A stretch of DNA of 64,000 bases from positions 124,001 to 188,000 of the forward strand of contig CBDDKW010000008.1 of NCBI GenBank assembly GCA_965230425.1, in the 5' to 3' direction. Below the pieces are notes generated by a model, which was not told the DNA's origin, ran no database searches, and saw only the letters and a program-made list of their open reading frames with translations. The stretch comes from CBDDKW01 sp965230425. GTDB lineage: Bacteria > Pseudomonadota > Gammaproteobacteria > UBA1113. The translations under genes and the position numbers were made by a program. Of this stretch, positions 37,046 through 46,291 are shown piece by piece (the stretch's first letter is position 1; each line of letters begins with the position of its first letter).

Positions 37046-37222
37046 ATGAGTGTAGATAGATACAGTACTAATTTTCAGAAAAAGCTTTGTGCGGAAGTTG
37101 TCATTGCGCTGTTGATCAAGTTCTCAATTCTTGGTTTTATTGCTTATGTCTGCTTTTCTAGCCCACCTGATGAGGCTAAAGTACAAGCACAAATACCACA
37201 ACATTTTTTTTCAGTAGATTGA
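37046..37222 (+). CDS. cydP: cytochrome bd accessory small subunit CydP
   Basis: About 58 residues with a single membrane segment (VVIALLIKFSILGFIAYVCF) preceded by basic residues and followed by FSSPPDE. The size, one-helix layout and position immediately upstream of cydA match CydP, the short protein found ahead of cydAB in many gammaproteobacteria. Start chosen at ATG 37046; a TTG at 37037 is in frame, and the upstream GAAGG lies between the two choices. Confidence 0.7.
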   Translation: MSVDRYSTNFQKKLCAEVVIALLIKFSILGFIAYVCFSSPPDEAKVQAQIPQHFFSVD

Positions 37223-37317
37223 ATAATTTCCTGCGAGTGAATTAGGCGAGTATGATATTTCTGTTCCTGACAATACGTAGATAGGCGACAGAGCTAGATA
37301 AAGAAAAAGGAATCATC

Positions 37318-38886
37318 ATGTTACCAACAGAGCATTTAGTTGACCTGTCTCGATTACAATTTGGCTTAACCGCCATGTATCATTTCATATTTGTGCCATT
37401 AACACTGGGTCTGACAGTATTGCTAGGCATCATGGAGACAATCTATGTATTAACAGGCCGTGAAATATGGAAACGTATGACGCAATACTGGGGGATATTA
37501 TTAGGTATTAATTTTGCCATGGGAGTCTCTACCGGTATTACGATGGAGTTTCAATTTGGTACGAACTGGGCTTACTTTTCTCAATATGTGGGTGATATCT
37601 TTGGTGCGCCACTGGCGATTGAAGGCATGATGGCCTTTTTCCTCGAAGCAACCTTCGTGGGTTTATTCTTCTTTGGTTGGAAACGCTTATCTAAAGTGAA
37701 GCATTTGATTGTGACATGGTTATTGGCGCTGGGTACCAACTTATCCGCGTTGTGGATCTTGATTGCAAATGGCTGGATCCAAAACCCAGTAGGTGCGTAC
37801 TTCAATTATGAAACCATGCGTATGGAAGTGGCTCACTTCTCAGATGTGGTTTTTAACCCAGTAGCACAAGCACAGTTTGTGCATACTATCAGTGCCGGTT
37901 ATGTGACAGGATCTATTTTTGTACTGTCTATTAGCGCCTACTTCCTCTTGCGTAAGCGCAATATAGAATTTGCCAAACGTTCAATGCTAATAGCCTCTGC
38001 TTTTGGGCTTGCTTGTTCTATCTCAGCCATTGTTTTGGGGGATGAAAGTGGCTATCTTGCCAATGAAACTCAAGATATGAAATTAGCCGCTATGGAAGGC
38101 ATGTGGGAGACCGAGCCTGCACCTGCACCAATTTCAGTGATTGGCTTCCCCGATCAAAAAGAACACGTTACTAAATATACCATACAAATTCCCTATGTCT
38201 TAGGTATTATCGCAACACGATCCTTCGATACCAAAATCTTAGGCATTAAAGATTTAGTTGCTTACAATGTAGCACGAGTGAAGAAAGGTCAAAAAGCCTA
38301 CGGTGCACTACAACAATTACGTAAAAATCCAGACAATGCTACTGCGAAGCAGACGCTGGATAAATACGTAAAATATTTAGGTTACGGCTTACTATTAAAA
38401 CCTTATGCACCCAATGTAATTGATGCAACACCGGCACAAATTCAAAAAGCCGCCTGGGATACTGTACCGAGTGTTTTCTCCATATTTTGGGCATTCCGAA
38501 TTATGGTCGCGTGTGCATTTATGATGGCCGGTTTATTCATGCTGTCTTTCTACCTATGCTTTAAAGATCGCATGACAGAGAAAAAATGGTTTTTACACTT
38601 GGCTTTTTGGAGCTTGCCCTTGCCTTGGATTGCCGCAGAGTCGGGGTGGTTTGTGGCTGAGCATGGTCGTCAACCTTGGCTCATCGAAGGTACACTACCA
38701 ACAAATTTAGGCACTTCGAGTATTAGTATTGGCGATATTAGTTTTTCATTAATTGGGTTTGTGGTGTTTTATACCGTGTTGGCAATTATCGAAATCTATT
38801 TGATGATAAAATATATTCGCCTAGGCCCAGAGCGTTTATATCCTAAAGAATCACAACCGAAAATCTATGGTGAAACCAACTACTAA
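37318..38886 (+). CDS. cydA: cytochrome bd ubiquinol oxidase subunit I
   Basis: 522 residues, about nine membrane helices. QFGLTAMYHFIFVPLTLGL holds His22, matching the heme b595-side His19 of E. coli CydA. The quinol-binding Q-loop (about 245-390) is long, as in the E. coli type, and carries GLACSISAIVLGDESGY just before and WETEPAPAPI within. AAESGWFVAEHGRQPW follows. It reduces O2 to water with high affinity using quinol. AAGGAA precedes the ATG. Operon cydP-cydA-cydB-cydX. Confidence 0.96.
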   Translation: MLPTEHLVDLSRLQFGLTAMYHFIFVPLTLGLTVLLGIMETIYVLTGREIWKRMTQYWGILLGINFAMGVSTGITMEFQFGTNWAYFSQYVGDIFGAPLAIEGMMAFFLEATFVGLFFFGWKRLSKVKHLIVTWLLALGTNLSALWILIANGWIQNPVGAYFNYETMRMEVAHFSDVVFNPVAQAQFVHTISAGYVTGSIFVLSISAYFLLRKRNIEFAKRSMLIASAFGLACSISAIVLGDESGYLANETQDMKLAAMEGMWETEPAPAPISVIGFPDQKEHVTKYTIQIPYVLGIIATRSFDTKILGIKDLVAYNVARVKKGQKAYGALQQLRKNPDNATAKQTLDKYVKYLGYGLLLKPYAPNVIDATPAQIQKAAWDTVPSVFSIFWAFRIMVACAFMMAGLFMLSFYLCFKDRMTEKKWFLHLAFWSLPLPWIAAESGWFVAEHGRQPWLIEGTLPTNLGTSSISIGDISFSLIGFVVFYTVLAIIEIYLMIKYIRLGPERLYPKESQPKIYGETNY

Positions 38887-38906
38887 ATCCATGATGGAGC
38901 AATAAG

Positions 38907-40049
38907 ATGTTTTTAGACTATGAAACTTTGCGTATTATCTGGTGGCTATTACTCGGTGTATTACTCACTGGTTTTGCCATTATGGATGGCTTTGACTTAG
39001 GTGTAGGTATACTATTACCATTCGTCGCGCGTAAAGATATTGAGCGACGCGTGGTTGTAAATACCGTGGGGCCAGTTTGGGAAGGGAATCAAGTCTGGAT
39101 CATTTTAGGCGCGGGGGCAATTTTTGCCGCGTGGCCATATATTTATGCCATTGTTTTTTCCGGCTTTTACATGGCAATGTTTATTTTATTAACTGGATTT
39201 ATTTTACGTCCCGTGGGTTTTAAATACCGTAGTAAAGTCAGCAATCCACGCTGGCGTGAAACCTGGGATTGGATGTTGTTCTTAGGTGGATTAATTCCGG
39301 CTTTAATTTTTGGTGTTGCCCTCGGCAATATTCTACAAGGGATACCTTACCATTTTGACGATAGTATGCGTGAATTCTATACAGGTTCTTTTCTAGGATT
39401 ATTAAATCCTTTTGCTTTACTGTGTGGATTAACGAGTATAGCTATGTTGGTCATGCATGGTGGTGCTTATTTAACGGTAAAAACAGAGGGAGAAGTACAT
39501 TATCGTGCATTACGTTATTCCCGCTGGGCGACAGTTGCGCTTATCTGCTTTTTTGCTGCTGCAGGCGTATGGGTTGCCTATGGTCTTATGGGGTATGCCT
39601 TAGTACATCCTGTACTGCATGATGGGCCTTCAACACCATTTCACAAGGAAGTTATTCAAGAAGTAGGAGCGTGGTTAACTAACTTTCGTAACTATCCTAT
39701 ACTGATGGTAGTACCTGGGCTGGGTTTTGTCGGTGCAATTGGTTCATTGATTTTCTCTGGTCGAGGTAGTGGGAAATTTGCATTTCTATTGAGTAGTCTT
39801 AGTATTATCGGCGTGGTTGCCACTGTAGGGGTGAGTATGTTTCCCTTTATTCTACCTTCCTCAACGTTTCCTAATATGAGTATGATTGTATGGAATGCCT
39901 CTTCTAGCCATATAACCTTATTTATTATGTTTTTAGTGGCAGCGGTATTTGTGCCCATCATTCTGCTCTATACCAGTTGGGTATATCGAGTGATGCGAGG
40001 TAAGGTGACTGAGCAGCAGATTTTAGATGATCAGAAAGTAATGTATTAA
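38907..40049 (+). CDS. cydB: cytochrome bd ubiquinol oxidase subunit II
   Basis: 380 residues, eight or nine membrane helices. Typical start LRIIWWLLLGVLLTGFAIMDGFDLGVG, then VWEGNQVWIILGAGAIFAAWP and WNASSSHITLFIML-like C-terminal stretch. Partner of CydA, 20 bases downstream of it. Confidence 0.96.
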   Translation: MFLDYETLRIIWWLLLGVLLTGFAIMDGFDLGVGILLPFVARKDIERRVVVNTVGPVWEGNQVWIILGAGAIFAAWPYIYAIVFSGFYMAMFILLTGFILRPVGFKYRSKVSNPRWRETWDWMLFLGGLIPALIFGVALGNILQGIPYHFDDSMREFYTGSFLGLLNPFALLCGLTSIAMLVMHGGAYLTVKTEGEVHYRALRYSRWATVALICFFAAAGVWVAYGLMGYALVHPVLHDGPSTPFHKEVIQEVGAWLTNFRNYPILMVVPGLGFVGAIGSLIFSGRGSGKFAFLLSSLSIIGVVATVGVSMFPFILPSSTFPNMSMIVWNASSSHITLFIMFLVAAVFVPIILLYTSWVYRVMRGKVTEQQILDDQKVMY

Positions 40050-40063
40050 GAGGTATAAAGACA

Positions 40064-40171
40064 ATGTGGTATTTTGCATGGATATTAGGTACAGGTTTTG
40101 CCTGCTCATTAGCTATCTTAATGGGTATTTGGTATGAGTTACGCCATGAGGATAAGAAATCAGGTTTATAA
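40064..40171 (+). CDS. cydX: cytochrome bd small subunit CydX
   Basis: 35 residues: one membrane helix then a charged end. It starts MWYFAWILGTGFACSLAIL and continues with WYELRHEDKK, the well-conserved CydX pattern. AAGAGG lies 8-13 bases before the ATG. CydX stabilises the hemes of the CydAB complex. Fourteen bases after cydB. Confidence 0.92.
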   Translation: MWYFAWILGTGFACSLAILMGIWYELRHEDKKSGL

Positions 40172-40201
40172 CTATAAGTTATAGACGAGAGGATGCTTAA
40201 A

Positions 40202-40236
40202 CTGACCATTTTGTCACTAAACAGCAAAATGGTCAG
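40202..40236. terminator. hairpin between cydX and rpiA
   Basis: Perfect 12-bp stem CTGACCATTTTG (40202-40213) and CAAAATGGTCAG (40225-40236), 11-base loop, between convergent operons. The T/A-rich stem ends could serve termination in both directions, but no separate T run follows. Confidence 0.55.
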
Positions 40237-40254
40237 AAGCAGATTTATCGAATC

Positions 40255-40914
40255 TTAGTTAGCTATTGTTTCTACACCATTCTCACTACCCACTAAAACA
40301 ACATCAGCACCGCGCAGAGCAAATAGACCATTAGTGACTACACCAGGAATATTATTCAGGGTTTGCTCTAGTTTCATGGGTTCCATAATTTTCAAATTAT
40401 GTACATCGAGAATGATATTACCATTATCGGTAACAAAGTCCTCACGATAGACAGGATCACCCTGTAGCTTGACGATTTTGCGGGCGACATAACTGCGTGC
40501 CATAGGTATCACTTCGATGGGCAAAGGGAAGTGCCCGAGCATGCGTACTTGTTTAGAGTCATCAACAATACAAATAAATTTCTTAGCTGCACCGGCAATA
40601 ATCTTTTCTCGTGTCAGCGCACCACCGCCACCCTTTATTAATTGTTGTAAACCATTCACTTCATCAGCACCATCAATGTAAACAGGTACACTATTAACCG
40701 TGTTTAAATCAAATACAGGGATGCCATGTTGTTGTAAGCGTGCTGCACTTGCCTCTGAACTAGCAACTGCACCTTCGATACGGTACTTTTGTGTGGCTAA
40801 GGCATCAATAAAATAATTAGTCGTAGAGCCAGTGCCCACACCCACAATGCTGTTATCTTCGATATAGCTAAGTGCGGCTTGAGCAACGGTTTGTTTCATT
40901 GATTCTTGTGACAT
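40255..40914 (-). CDS. rpiA: ribose-5-phosphate isomerase A
   Basis: 219 residues from the ATG at 40914, the same length as E. coli RpiA. That start has AGGGGA 7 bases upstream; the frame runs on to 40983 but the extra residues are not family-like. Motifs: VGVGTGSTTNYFIDAL, IDGADEV, and the catalytic KGGGGALTREKI. It interconverts ribose- and ribulose-5-phosphate. Confidence 0.95.
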   Translation of the reverse strand: MSQESMKQTVAQAALSYIEDNSIVGVGTGSTTNYFIDALATQKYRIEGAVASSEASAARLQQHGIPVFDLNTVNSVPVYIDGADEVNGLQQLIKGGGGALTREKIIAGAAKKFICIVDDSKQVRMLGHFPLPIEVIPMARSYVARKIVKLQGDPVYREDFVTDNGNIILDVHNLKIMEPMKLEQTLNNIPGVVTNGLFALRGADVVLVGSENGVETIAN

Positions 40915-41226
40915 ATACATTTCCCCTAGGACGGCATCAGCAAAGTTGGGCTTACTATAACTAAGTAACTGCTTATTAAGCAAGTGCTTATTAAGTAGTT
41001 ACTTAATAAGCGATTACTTAACTACCATAGTTCGCTGAAATAGAAGAAAATATATATTTTCTATATAAATCAATAAGTTAAACTATATTTTGTGTGCAAA
41101 GCCATTAGCTGGTCTAATGCTTCCTAGTGTGCCGCTGACATTTTTTGCTCATATTTAGCTCGATAACAGTATTATAAAAAGCAGCTATACTTGTTGGAAT
41201 TATCTTAATTAGGGATGGGGAAAAAG
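40915..41226. other. rpiA/icd divergent intergenic region
   Basis: No gene in these 312 bases. It holds a palindromic repeat cluster at 40971-41011 about 60-100 bases before rpiA, and AT-rich DNA toward icd that must contain the icd promoter. Confidence 0.6.
40971..41011. repeat. three GCTTATTAAG units forming a palindrome
   Basis: GCTTATTAAGC at 40971-40981, then GCTTATTAAGTA (40986-40997) and its exact inverse TACTTAATAAGC (41000-41011) with only two bases between. The arrangement upstream of rpiA looks like an operator cluster; the binding protein is unknown. Confidence 0.55.
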
Positions 41227-42684
41227 ATGGCTAATAAAACACCAATAACTGTGGCTCATGGAGATGGGATTGGGCCAGAGATCATGGCTGCTGTACTTAA
41301 TATATTGGAAGCAGCAGATGCACAGATAGCACCAGAAAGAATTGAAGTAGGTGAAAAAGTTTACCTCAGTGGTAATACCACGGGGATTCCAGACGAAGCT
41401 TGGGACTCGATTGAGCGTACTAAAGTATTATTAAAAGCACCTATTACTACCCCCCAAGGTGGTGGCTATAAAAGCCTTAATGTGACTATCCGTAAAACCA
41501 TGGGTTTATATGCCAATGTTCGTCCCTGTAAATCATTGTATCCCTATGTTGAAACCAAATTCCCCGATATTGATTTAGTCATTGTGCGAGAAAATGAAGA
41601 AGACTTGTATGCGGGTATTGAGCATCGCCAAACTCAAGAAGCCGTGCAGTGTTTAAAAATATTTACCCGTAGCGGTTGTGAACGCATTGTTCGTTATGCT
41701 TTTGAATATGCGAAAAAATATAATCGGCGTAAAGTCACCTGTATGAGTAAAGATAATATCATGAAGATGGCAGATGGAATGTTCCATCAAGTCTTTAATG
41801 AAATTGCTGAAGAGTATCCAGGTTTTGAAGTAGAACATTTAATCATTGATATTGGTACCGCTTTACTCGCAGCGCGGCCAGAGCGCTTTGATGTTATTGT
41901 TACTTCAAATTTATACGGCGATATTATTTCTGATGTGGCAGCTCAAGTAGCAGGTTCAGTAGGATTAGCCGGTTCTGCAAATATTGGCCCTGAAGTAGCT
42001 ATGTTTGAAGCTATTCACGGCTCAGCGCCAGACATTGCTGGACAGAAGATTGCGAATCCATCAGGTTTATTGAATGGTGCAGTACAGATGCTTAACCATA
42101 TCGACCAACCTAAAATAGCTGCACGTATTCAAAATGCCTGGTTACGCACCATTGAGGATGGCATCCATACCGCAGATATTTATAACCCTCGCCATAGTCA
42201 ACAGAAAGTTAATACTGATGAATTTGCCGAAGCAGTGATTGAACGTTTAGGTCAAAAACCAGATTCGTTCCCAAGTGTAAGTTATCAATCACATAACGAC
42301 CAAGAAAGTGCAAATAATAAACACAAAAGCAAAGCCCAAAAGCCTGCACAGAAAGAGTTAGTGGGTGTGGATATATTCTTAGATGCCAAGCCTGACAGTA
42401 TTCAAGATTTCTGTGGTCAGGTCGCAGCAATCGATGGTCCATTAAAGTTAATTGCTATTACCAATCTTGGTTTATTAATGTGGCCAGGCGAGTGTCGCGC
42501 AACTAAAGCAAGTGACCAGTGGTGCTGTCGTTATCAAGCCTCAGCAGAATTCTCCGCGACGGATTATCAACAGGTATTAAAACAAATCGCTGTATTGCAT
42601 GAAGCTGGATTTAGCGCTATCAAGACAGAGAATCTGTATACCTATGATGGTGAGCGTGGCTTTAGTCTGGCTCAAGGTCAATAA
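41227..42684 (+). CDS. icd: isocitrate dehydrogenase, long (Rickettsia/Thermus-like) type
   Basis: 485 residues from the ATG at 41227 (GGGGA a few bases before); an ATG at 41215 is in frame but has almost no spacer from AGGG. The isocitrate/isopropylmalate dehydrogenase core covers about 1-340: VAHGDGIGPEI, LNVTIRKTMGLYANVRPCK, SNLYGDIISD, and EAIHGSAPDIAG. A C-terminal addition of about 110 residues (VGVDIFLDAKPDSIQDFCGQ onward) is absent from E. coli Icd but present in the long alpha-proteobacterial/Thermus IDHs. It makes 2-oxoglutarate. NAD versus NADP use is not clear by eye. Confidence 0.85.
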   Translation: MANKTPITVAHGDGIGPEIMAAVLNILEAADAQIAPERIEVGEKVYLSGNTTGIPDEAWDSIERTKVLLKAPITTPQGGGYKSLNVTIRKTMGLYANVRPCKSLYPYVETKFPDIDLVIVRENEEDLYAGIEHRQTQEAVQCLKIFTRSGCERIVRYAFEYAKKYNRRKVTCMSKDNIMKMADGMFHQVFNEIAEEYPGFEVEHLIIDIGTALLAARPERFDVIVTSNLYGDIISDVAAQVAGSVGLAGSANIGPEVAMFEAIHGSAPDIAGQKIANPSGLLNGAVQMLNHIDQPKIAARIQNAWLRTIEDGIHTADIYNPRHSQQKVNTDEFAEAVIERLGQKPDSFPSVSYQSHNDQESANNKHKSKAQKPAQKELVGVDIFLDAKPDSIQDFCGQVAAIDGPLKLIAITNLGLLMWPGECRATKASDQWCCRYQASAEFSATDYQQVLKQIAVLHEAGFSAIKTENLYTYDGERGFSLAQGQ

Positions 42685-42706
42685 GCATTAGATTATCAGC
42701 ATTGTT

Positions 42707-43273
42707 TTAGTGTGTCTCAGAATCCGTTAGACGCTGAATAAGGTAATAAGCCACTTGTCCAGCTTGCTTGGATTTTTTGATCTGCCAATTATCGGGTAGA
42801 CAAAGAGTCGTTAAATTCTTTTCAGCTTCTATATAGATATACGCATCAGGACTCAACAAATTACTTGCTTCTAACCACTGACAACAAGATGCTAATAAGC
42901 CTTGATGAAAAGGTGGGTCAAGAAAAACAACATCAATGCTTTGGTCTGGTAACGCAAGCGGCTGGCTAGCATCTGCAATGATAATGTCATAATGGTCGCA
43001 ATCAAGAGTCGTTAGCACCGTTTGTAAGTGCTGCTTAACTGCTGCTTGATTATCAACAAAAACCACATGCTCCGCACCACGTGACAAGGCTTCAAGTCCT
43101 AAAGCGCCACTACCGGCAAATAAATCTAAACAGCGACTGTGTGGTATAGATTGAGATAACCAATTAAATAACGTTTCTCGGACTCGGTCAGGTGTGGGCC
43201 GTAAGCCTGATAAATCAGGTACTACAAATTTACGTCCTCGCCATTGACCGCCAATAATACGCAATTGTCCCAT
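42707..43273 (-). CDS. rsmD: 16S rRNA (guanine-966-N2)-methyltransferase RsmD
   Basis: 188 residues. GGQWRGRKFVVPD at the start, RPTPDRVRETLFNWL, SAM motif CLDLFAGSGALGLEALSRGA, and the catalytic DPPF. It methylates G966 of 16S rRNA. On the minus strand after the two M16 peptidase genes, 12 bases away, opposite ftsY; this rsmD-M16-ftsY neighbourhood is common in gammaproteobacteria. Confidence 0.95.
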   Translation of the reverse strand: MGQLRIIGGQWRGRKFVVPDLSGLRPTPDRVRETLFNWLSQSIPHSRCLDLFAGSGALGLEALSRGAEHVVFVDNQAAVKQHLQTVLTTLDCDHYDIIIADASQPLALPDQSIDVVFLDPPFHQGLLASCCQWLEASNLLSPDAYIYIEAEKNLTTLCLPDNWQIKKSKQAGQVAYYLIQRLTDSETH

Positions 43274-43285
43274 GCTAGAGTTTAT

Positions 43286-44650
43286 CTACTGTTTCTTTGC
43301 CTGTTGTTCAACAGACTGTGTGGGACCCACGGTAACTGTAATCATTTTGTCCGGGTTCAAATGCTTAGCAAAAGCTTTTTGGATCATCTTTTCATTAACG
43401 TTAGCAACATTATCACGGTAGGTGTCGAGATAATTTAAAGGCAGATTATAGAACGCTATCATTGCGACATTATTAGCGATTGCGCTATTGCTATCTAAGC
43501 GTAATGGAAAGCCACCGATCATATTTTTCTTTGCTGCATCGACTTCTGCTTTTGTCGGGCCATTAGTAATGTAATCCTTGACGACTTGTTTGGTGACAGT
43601 GATTGCCTTAGTGGCTTGAGCGTTATTGGTTTGTAGATTGACAATAAAAGGCCCGGGCTTTTTCATGGCGATAAACCTACTGGCAACGTTGTAAGACAAA
43701 CCATATTTATTACGCACTTCATTAAATAAGCGAGAAGTTAGCATACTGCCACCCAGGCTGTAGTTACCTACTTGCAGTGGAAAGTAATCAGGGTTATCAC
43801 GACTAATACCTACTTCACCCATACGTATATAGGTTTGTGTTGAAGGATAATTCACATGCTCAGAGTTTGTTTTTGCATTGCGTTTGAGCTTGGGTAGTTT
43901 CGCTGGCTTTTGACCTTGAGGTAACTGACCGGCAATCTGTTGGGCGATAGATTGGGCCTTGTTACGGCTCACATCGCCAACGATAGTGATAATGGCGTTA
44001 TTGCCTACGTAATATTGCTGATAGAAGTTCTTCAAATCAGCCACAGTGATTTTATTCACCGTAGTTTTATTGCCGATACTTTGGTGGCCATAGGGATAAT
44101 CACCGTATAAGTCCTTGTAGAATGTGCGTGTAGATAAGCCGCCAGGATCTTGAGCTTCAGCGGCAATAGATTGTAGGGTTTGCTTTTGTAAGCGTTGGAA
44201 GCTTTTTTCTGGAAAGCTTGCTTGAGTTAGTACAGTAGCGAAATTATTTAAAGCAGGTGTGAGTAACTCAGGCTTAGTGAGGCTACGTAAAGAAATCGAA
44301 GCACTGTCTTTGGTAACACCACCGCTGAAAATTGCGCCGACATTATCAAATTGCTCAGCAATTTGATCCGTGTTGAGCTTAGCCGTACCTTCATCCAGCA
44401 TGGAGTTTGTTAATGCAGCAAGGCCATATAACTGACCATCGCGAGCAGAACCCGCATCAAATAGCACTTTAATATCCACCATAGGTAATTCATGACTAGA
44501 GACAAGATAGACACGCGTACCATTATCTAATTTCCAATGATCTATAGCGACCACAGGTTTACTGCGATGATTGGTGGCTGCATTAGCTACCACTGTTGTC
44601 ATAAAGATAATGCTAACAGCAAACAGGACTTTGAATAACTTATTGTGCAT
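43286..44650 (-). CDS. M16-family peptidase-like protein, non-catalytic partner
   Basis: 454 residues with a signal peptide (cut after VVANA). Two M16 halves are present (LDNGTRVYLVSSHELPMVDI, then the C-terminal NEVRNKYGLSYNV), but the HxxEH zinc motif is absent: the matching place reads LAALTNSMLDEGT. It likely pairs with the HxxEH-bearing neighbour upstream, as in two-subunit M16B proteases. The genes overlap by 11 bases. Confidence 0.88.
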   Translation of the reverse strand: MHNKLFKVLFAVSIIFMTTVVANAATNHRSKPVVAIDHWKLDNGTRVYLVSSHELPMVDIKVLFDAGSARDGQLYGLAALTNSMLDEGTAKLNTDQIAEQFDNVGAIFSGGVTKDSASISLRSLTKPELLTPALNNFATVLTQASFPEKSFQRLQKQTLQSIAAEAQDPGGLSTRTFYKDLYGDYPYGHQSIGNKTTVNKITVADLKNFYQQYYVGNNAIITIVGDVSRNKAQSIAQQIAGQLPQGQKPAKLPKLKRNAKTNSEHVNYPSTQTYIRMGEVGISRDNPDYFPLQVGNYSLGGSMLTSRLFNEVRNKYGLSYNVASRFIAMKKPGPFIVNLQTNNAQATKAITVTKQVVKDYITNGPTKAEVDAAKKNMIGGFPLRLDSNSAIANNVAMIAFYNLPLNYLDTYRDNVANVNEKMIQKAFAKHLNPDKMITVTVGPTQSVEQQAKKQ

Positions 44651-46001
44651 GATGTTCTCCTTGTGATTGCTGTTGTAAAGGTAATGGTTTTAATTTTGCA
44701 ATGGTCAGCCGTTCAGGCACTAAGTATTTTTTCGCAACGGCTTGTACCTGTTCGGGAGTGACGGCATTAATCTGTTTCGCATAATTATCAATATCACGCC
44801 AAGATAATCCCACACTTTCTAAACTACCAATTAAGAAGGCTTGGTAAGTTGCAGAGTCTTGGGCATAGATTTTATTGGCTATGGTCATGGCTTTAACGCG
44901 ATCTAATTCAGCTTTAGTAACAGGCTGTTCTTGCAGTGTTTTGATTTGTTGTAAGAAGGCTTGCTTTAAGTCAGCCATATCATGACCTTGGGCAGGGATC
45001 CCATAGAAACCAAATAAAGTAGGTAAGCGACTATATAAACCATAGTCTGTATCAGCTTGTGTGGCAATTTGCTGTTGACGTACTAATTGTTTAGGTAAAC
45101 GCGCACTATCGCTACCAGAAAGAATACCGCTTAATACTTCAAGCGCATAAGATTCCCATTTATCTTTGCTGGTTGCTAAGGAGTCAACATTATAACCCAT
45201 CATTAAATAGGGCAAGTTAGCAGGTACATTCACGTTAACTTCGCGTGTGCCTAGAGGCGCTAACGCCGCTACAGGTTTTACTTCGGGTGTCTTTATAGGT
45301 TTAATGTGACCAAAGTATTTCTCAGCTAGGGCTTTGACTTCGGCGGGTTTTACATCACCCACAACCACCAAGGTGGCATTGTTAGGGCCATACCAACTGT
45401 GGTACCAGTCACGTACATTTTGTATATTCATGTGTTGTAAGTCACTGGCCCAGCCAACGACGGGATGGTGATAAGGATTTGCAATATACGCTGCAGCTTG
45501 AAAGCGTTCATAAGCTTGAGCAATCGGATTATTATCAGTACGTAAGCGTCGTTCTTCTTGTACCACTTTGATTTCTTTATCAAAGTTTTCAGATTTAAGA
45601 CTCAAATTTTGCATCCGGTCAGCTTCTAACTCAAAACTCAAGGCAAGTTTTTCTTTGGCAAGCTGTTGGTAGTAAGCGGTATAGTCGGCGGTGGTAAAAG
45701 CATTTTGTTCGCCGCCATTTTCGGCAATAGTATTAAAGAAGCTGGTTTCTGGGTATTTAGCTGTACCTTGAAACATCATATGTTCTAAGGCGTGAGAAAT
45801 GCCGGTGATCCCATCTGGCTCATAGCTTGAGCCGACTTTATACCAAATTTCAGATAGCACCACAGGAGCGCGATGGTCTTCTTTAACGATGACTTTTAAG
45901 CCATTGTCGAGGGTAAATTCAGTGATATTGTTGCTACTCGCCCAGCCAATACTAGTGACGAGGATAAGGCTGAGGAGGGAAAGGCGTTTAATAAGACTCA
46001 T
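44640..46001 (-). CDS. M16-family zinc peptidase, catalytic subunit
   Basis: 453 residues with an N-terminal signal peptide (SLLSLILVTSIGWASS). The inverted zinc motif HALEH is at residues 70-74, with the downstream Glu in the ELEADRMQNL region as the third ligand. Periplasmic. First of a peptidase pair; divergent from ftsY. Confidence 0.92.
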   Translation of the reverse strand: MSLIKRLSLLSLILVTSIGWASSNNITEFTLDNGLKVIVKEDHRAPVVLSEIWYKVGSSYEPDGITGISHALEHMMFQGTAKYPETSFFNTIAENGGEQNAFTTADYTAYYQQLAKEKLALSFELEADRMQNLSLKSENFDKEIKVVQEERRLRTDNNPIAQAYERFQAAAYIANPYHHPVVGWASDLQHMNIQNVRDWYHSWYGPNNATLVVVGDVKPAEVKALAEKYFGHIKPIKTPEVKPVAALAPLGTREVNVNVPANLPYLMMGYNVDSLATSKDKWESYALEVLSGILSGSDSARLPKQLVRQQQIATQADTDYGLYSRLPTLFGFYGIPAQGHDMADLKQAFLQQIKTLQEQPVTKAELDRVKAMTIANKIYAQDSATYQAFLIGSLESVGLSWRDIDNYAKQINAVTPEQVQAVAKKYLVPERLTIAKLKPLPLQQQSQGEHHAQ

Positions 46002-46157
46002 AGTGATTGTATTCCTATTGAACAGTTTTATCTTGATTGATTATTGCTCTATCTCTATCTTCACGAAGGTGGTAGGATAGCGCATTTTCTGGTGAGTAAA
46101 AATAGCAATTTTAAATATGGAGCTAGAATTCACACAACGTTCAGATTTGAGGTAAGG

Positions 46158-46230
46158 TTGAACGAAAAATGGAGCGAGCAGCGCAATGTATGCACAATAC
46201 CTGAGCAGCGGAGCGACATTTTTCGTTCAA
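46158..46230. repeat. 73-base inverted-repeat element upstream of ftsY
   Basis: TTGAACGAAAAATG (46158-46171) is exactly inverted at 46217-46230. The interior contains two related phrases, GAGCGAGCAGCGC and GAGCAGCGGAGCG. It resembles a miniature interspersed or REP-like element in the ftsY leader. Confidence 0.5.
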
Positions 46231-46291
46231 GATTATCCAAATATGGACGTTCTGGTTCATATTAAGCATTGTTGGAGTAAAAAGGTTAAAC

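Noticed and set aside
46044..46265. 73-residue ORF upstream of ftsY
   Set aside because: It runs through the inverted-repeat element and has no ribosome site.
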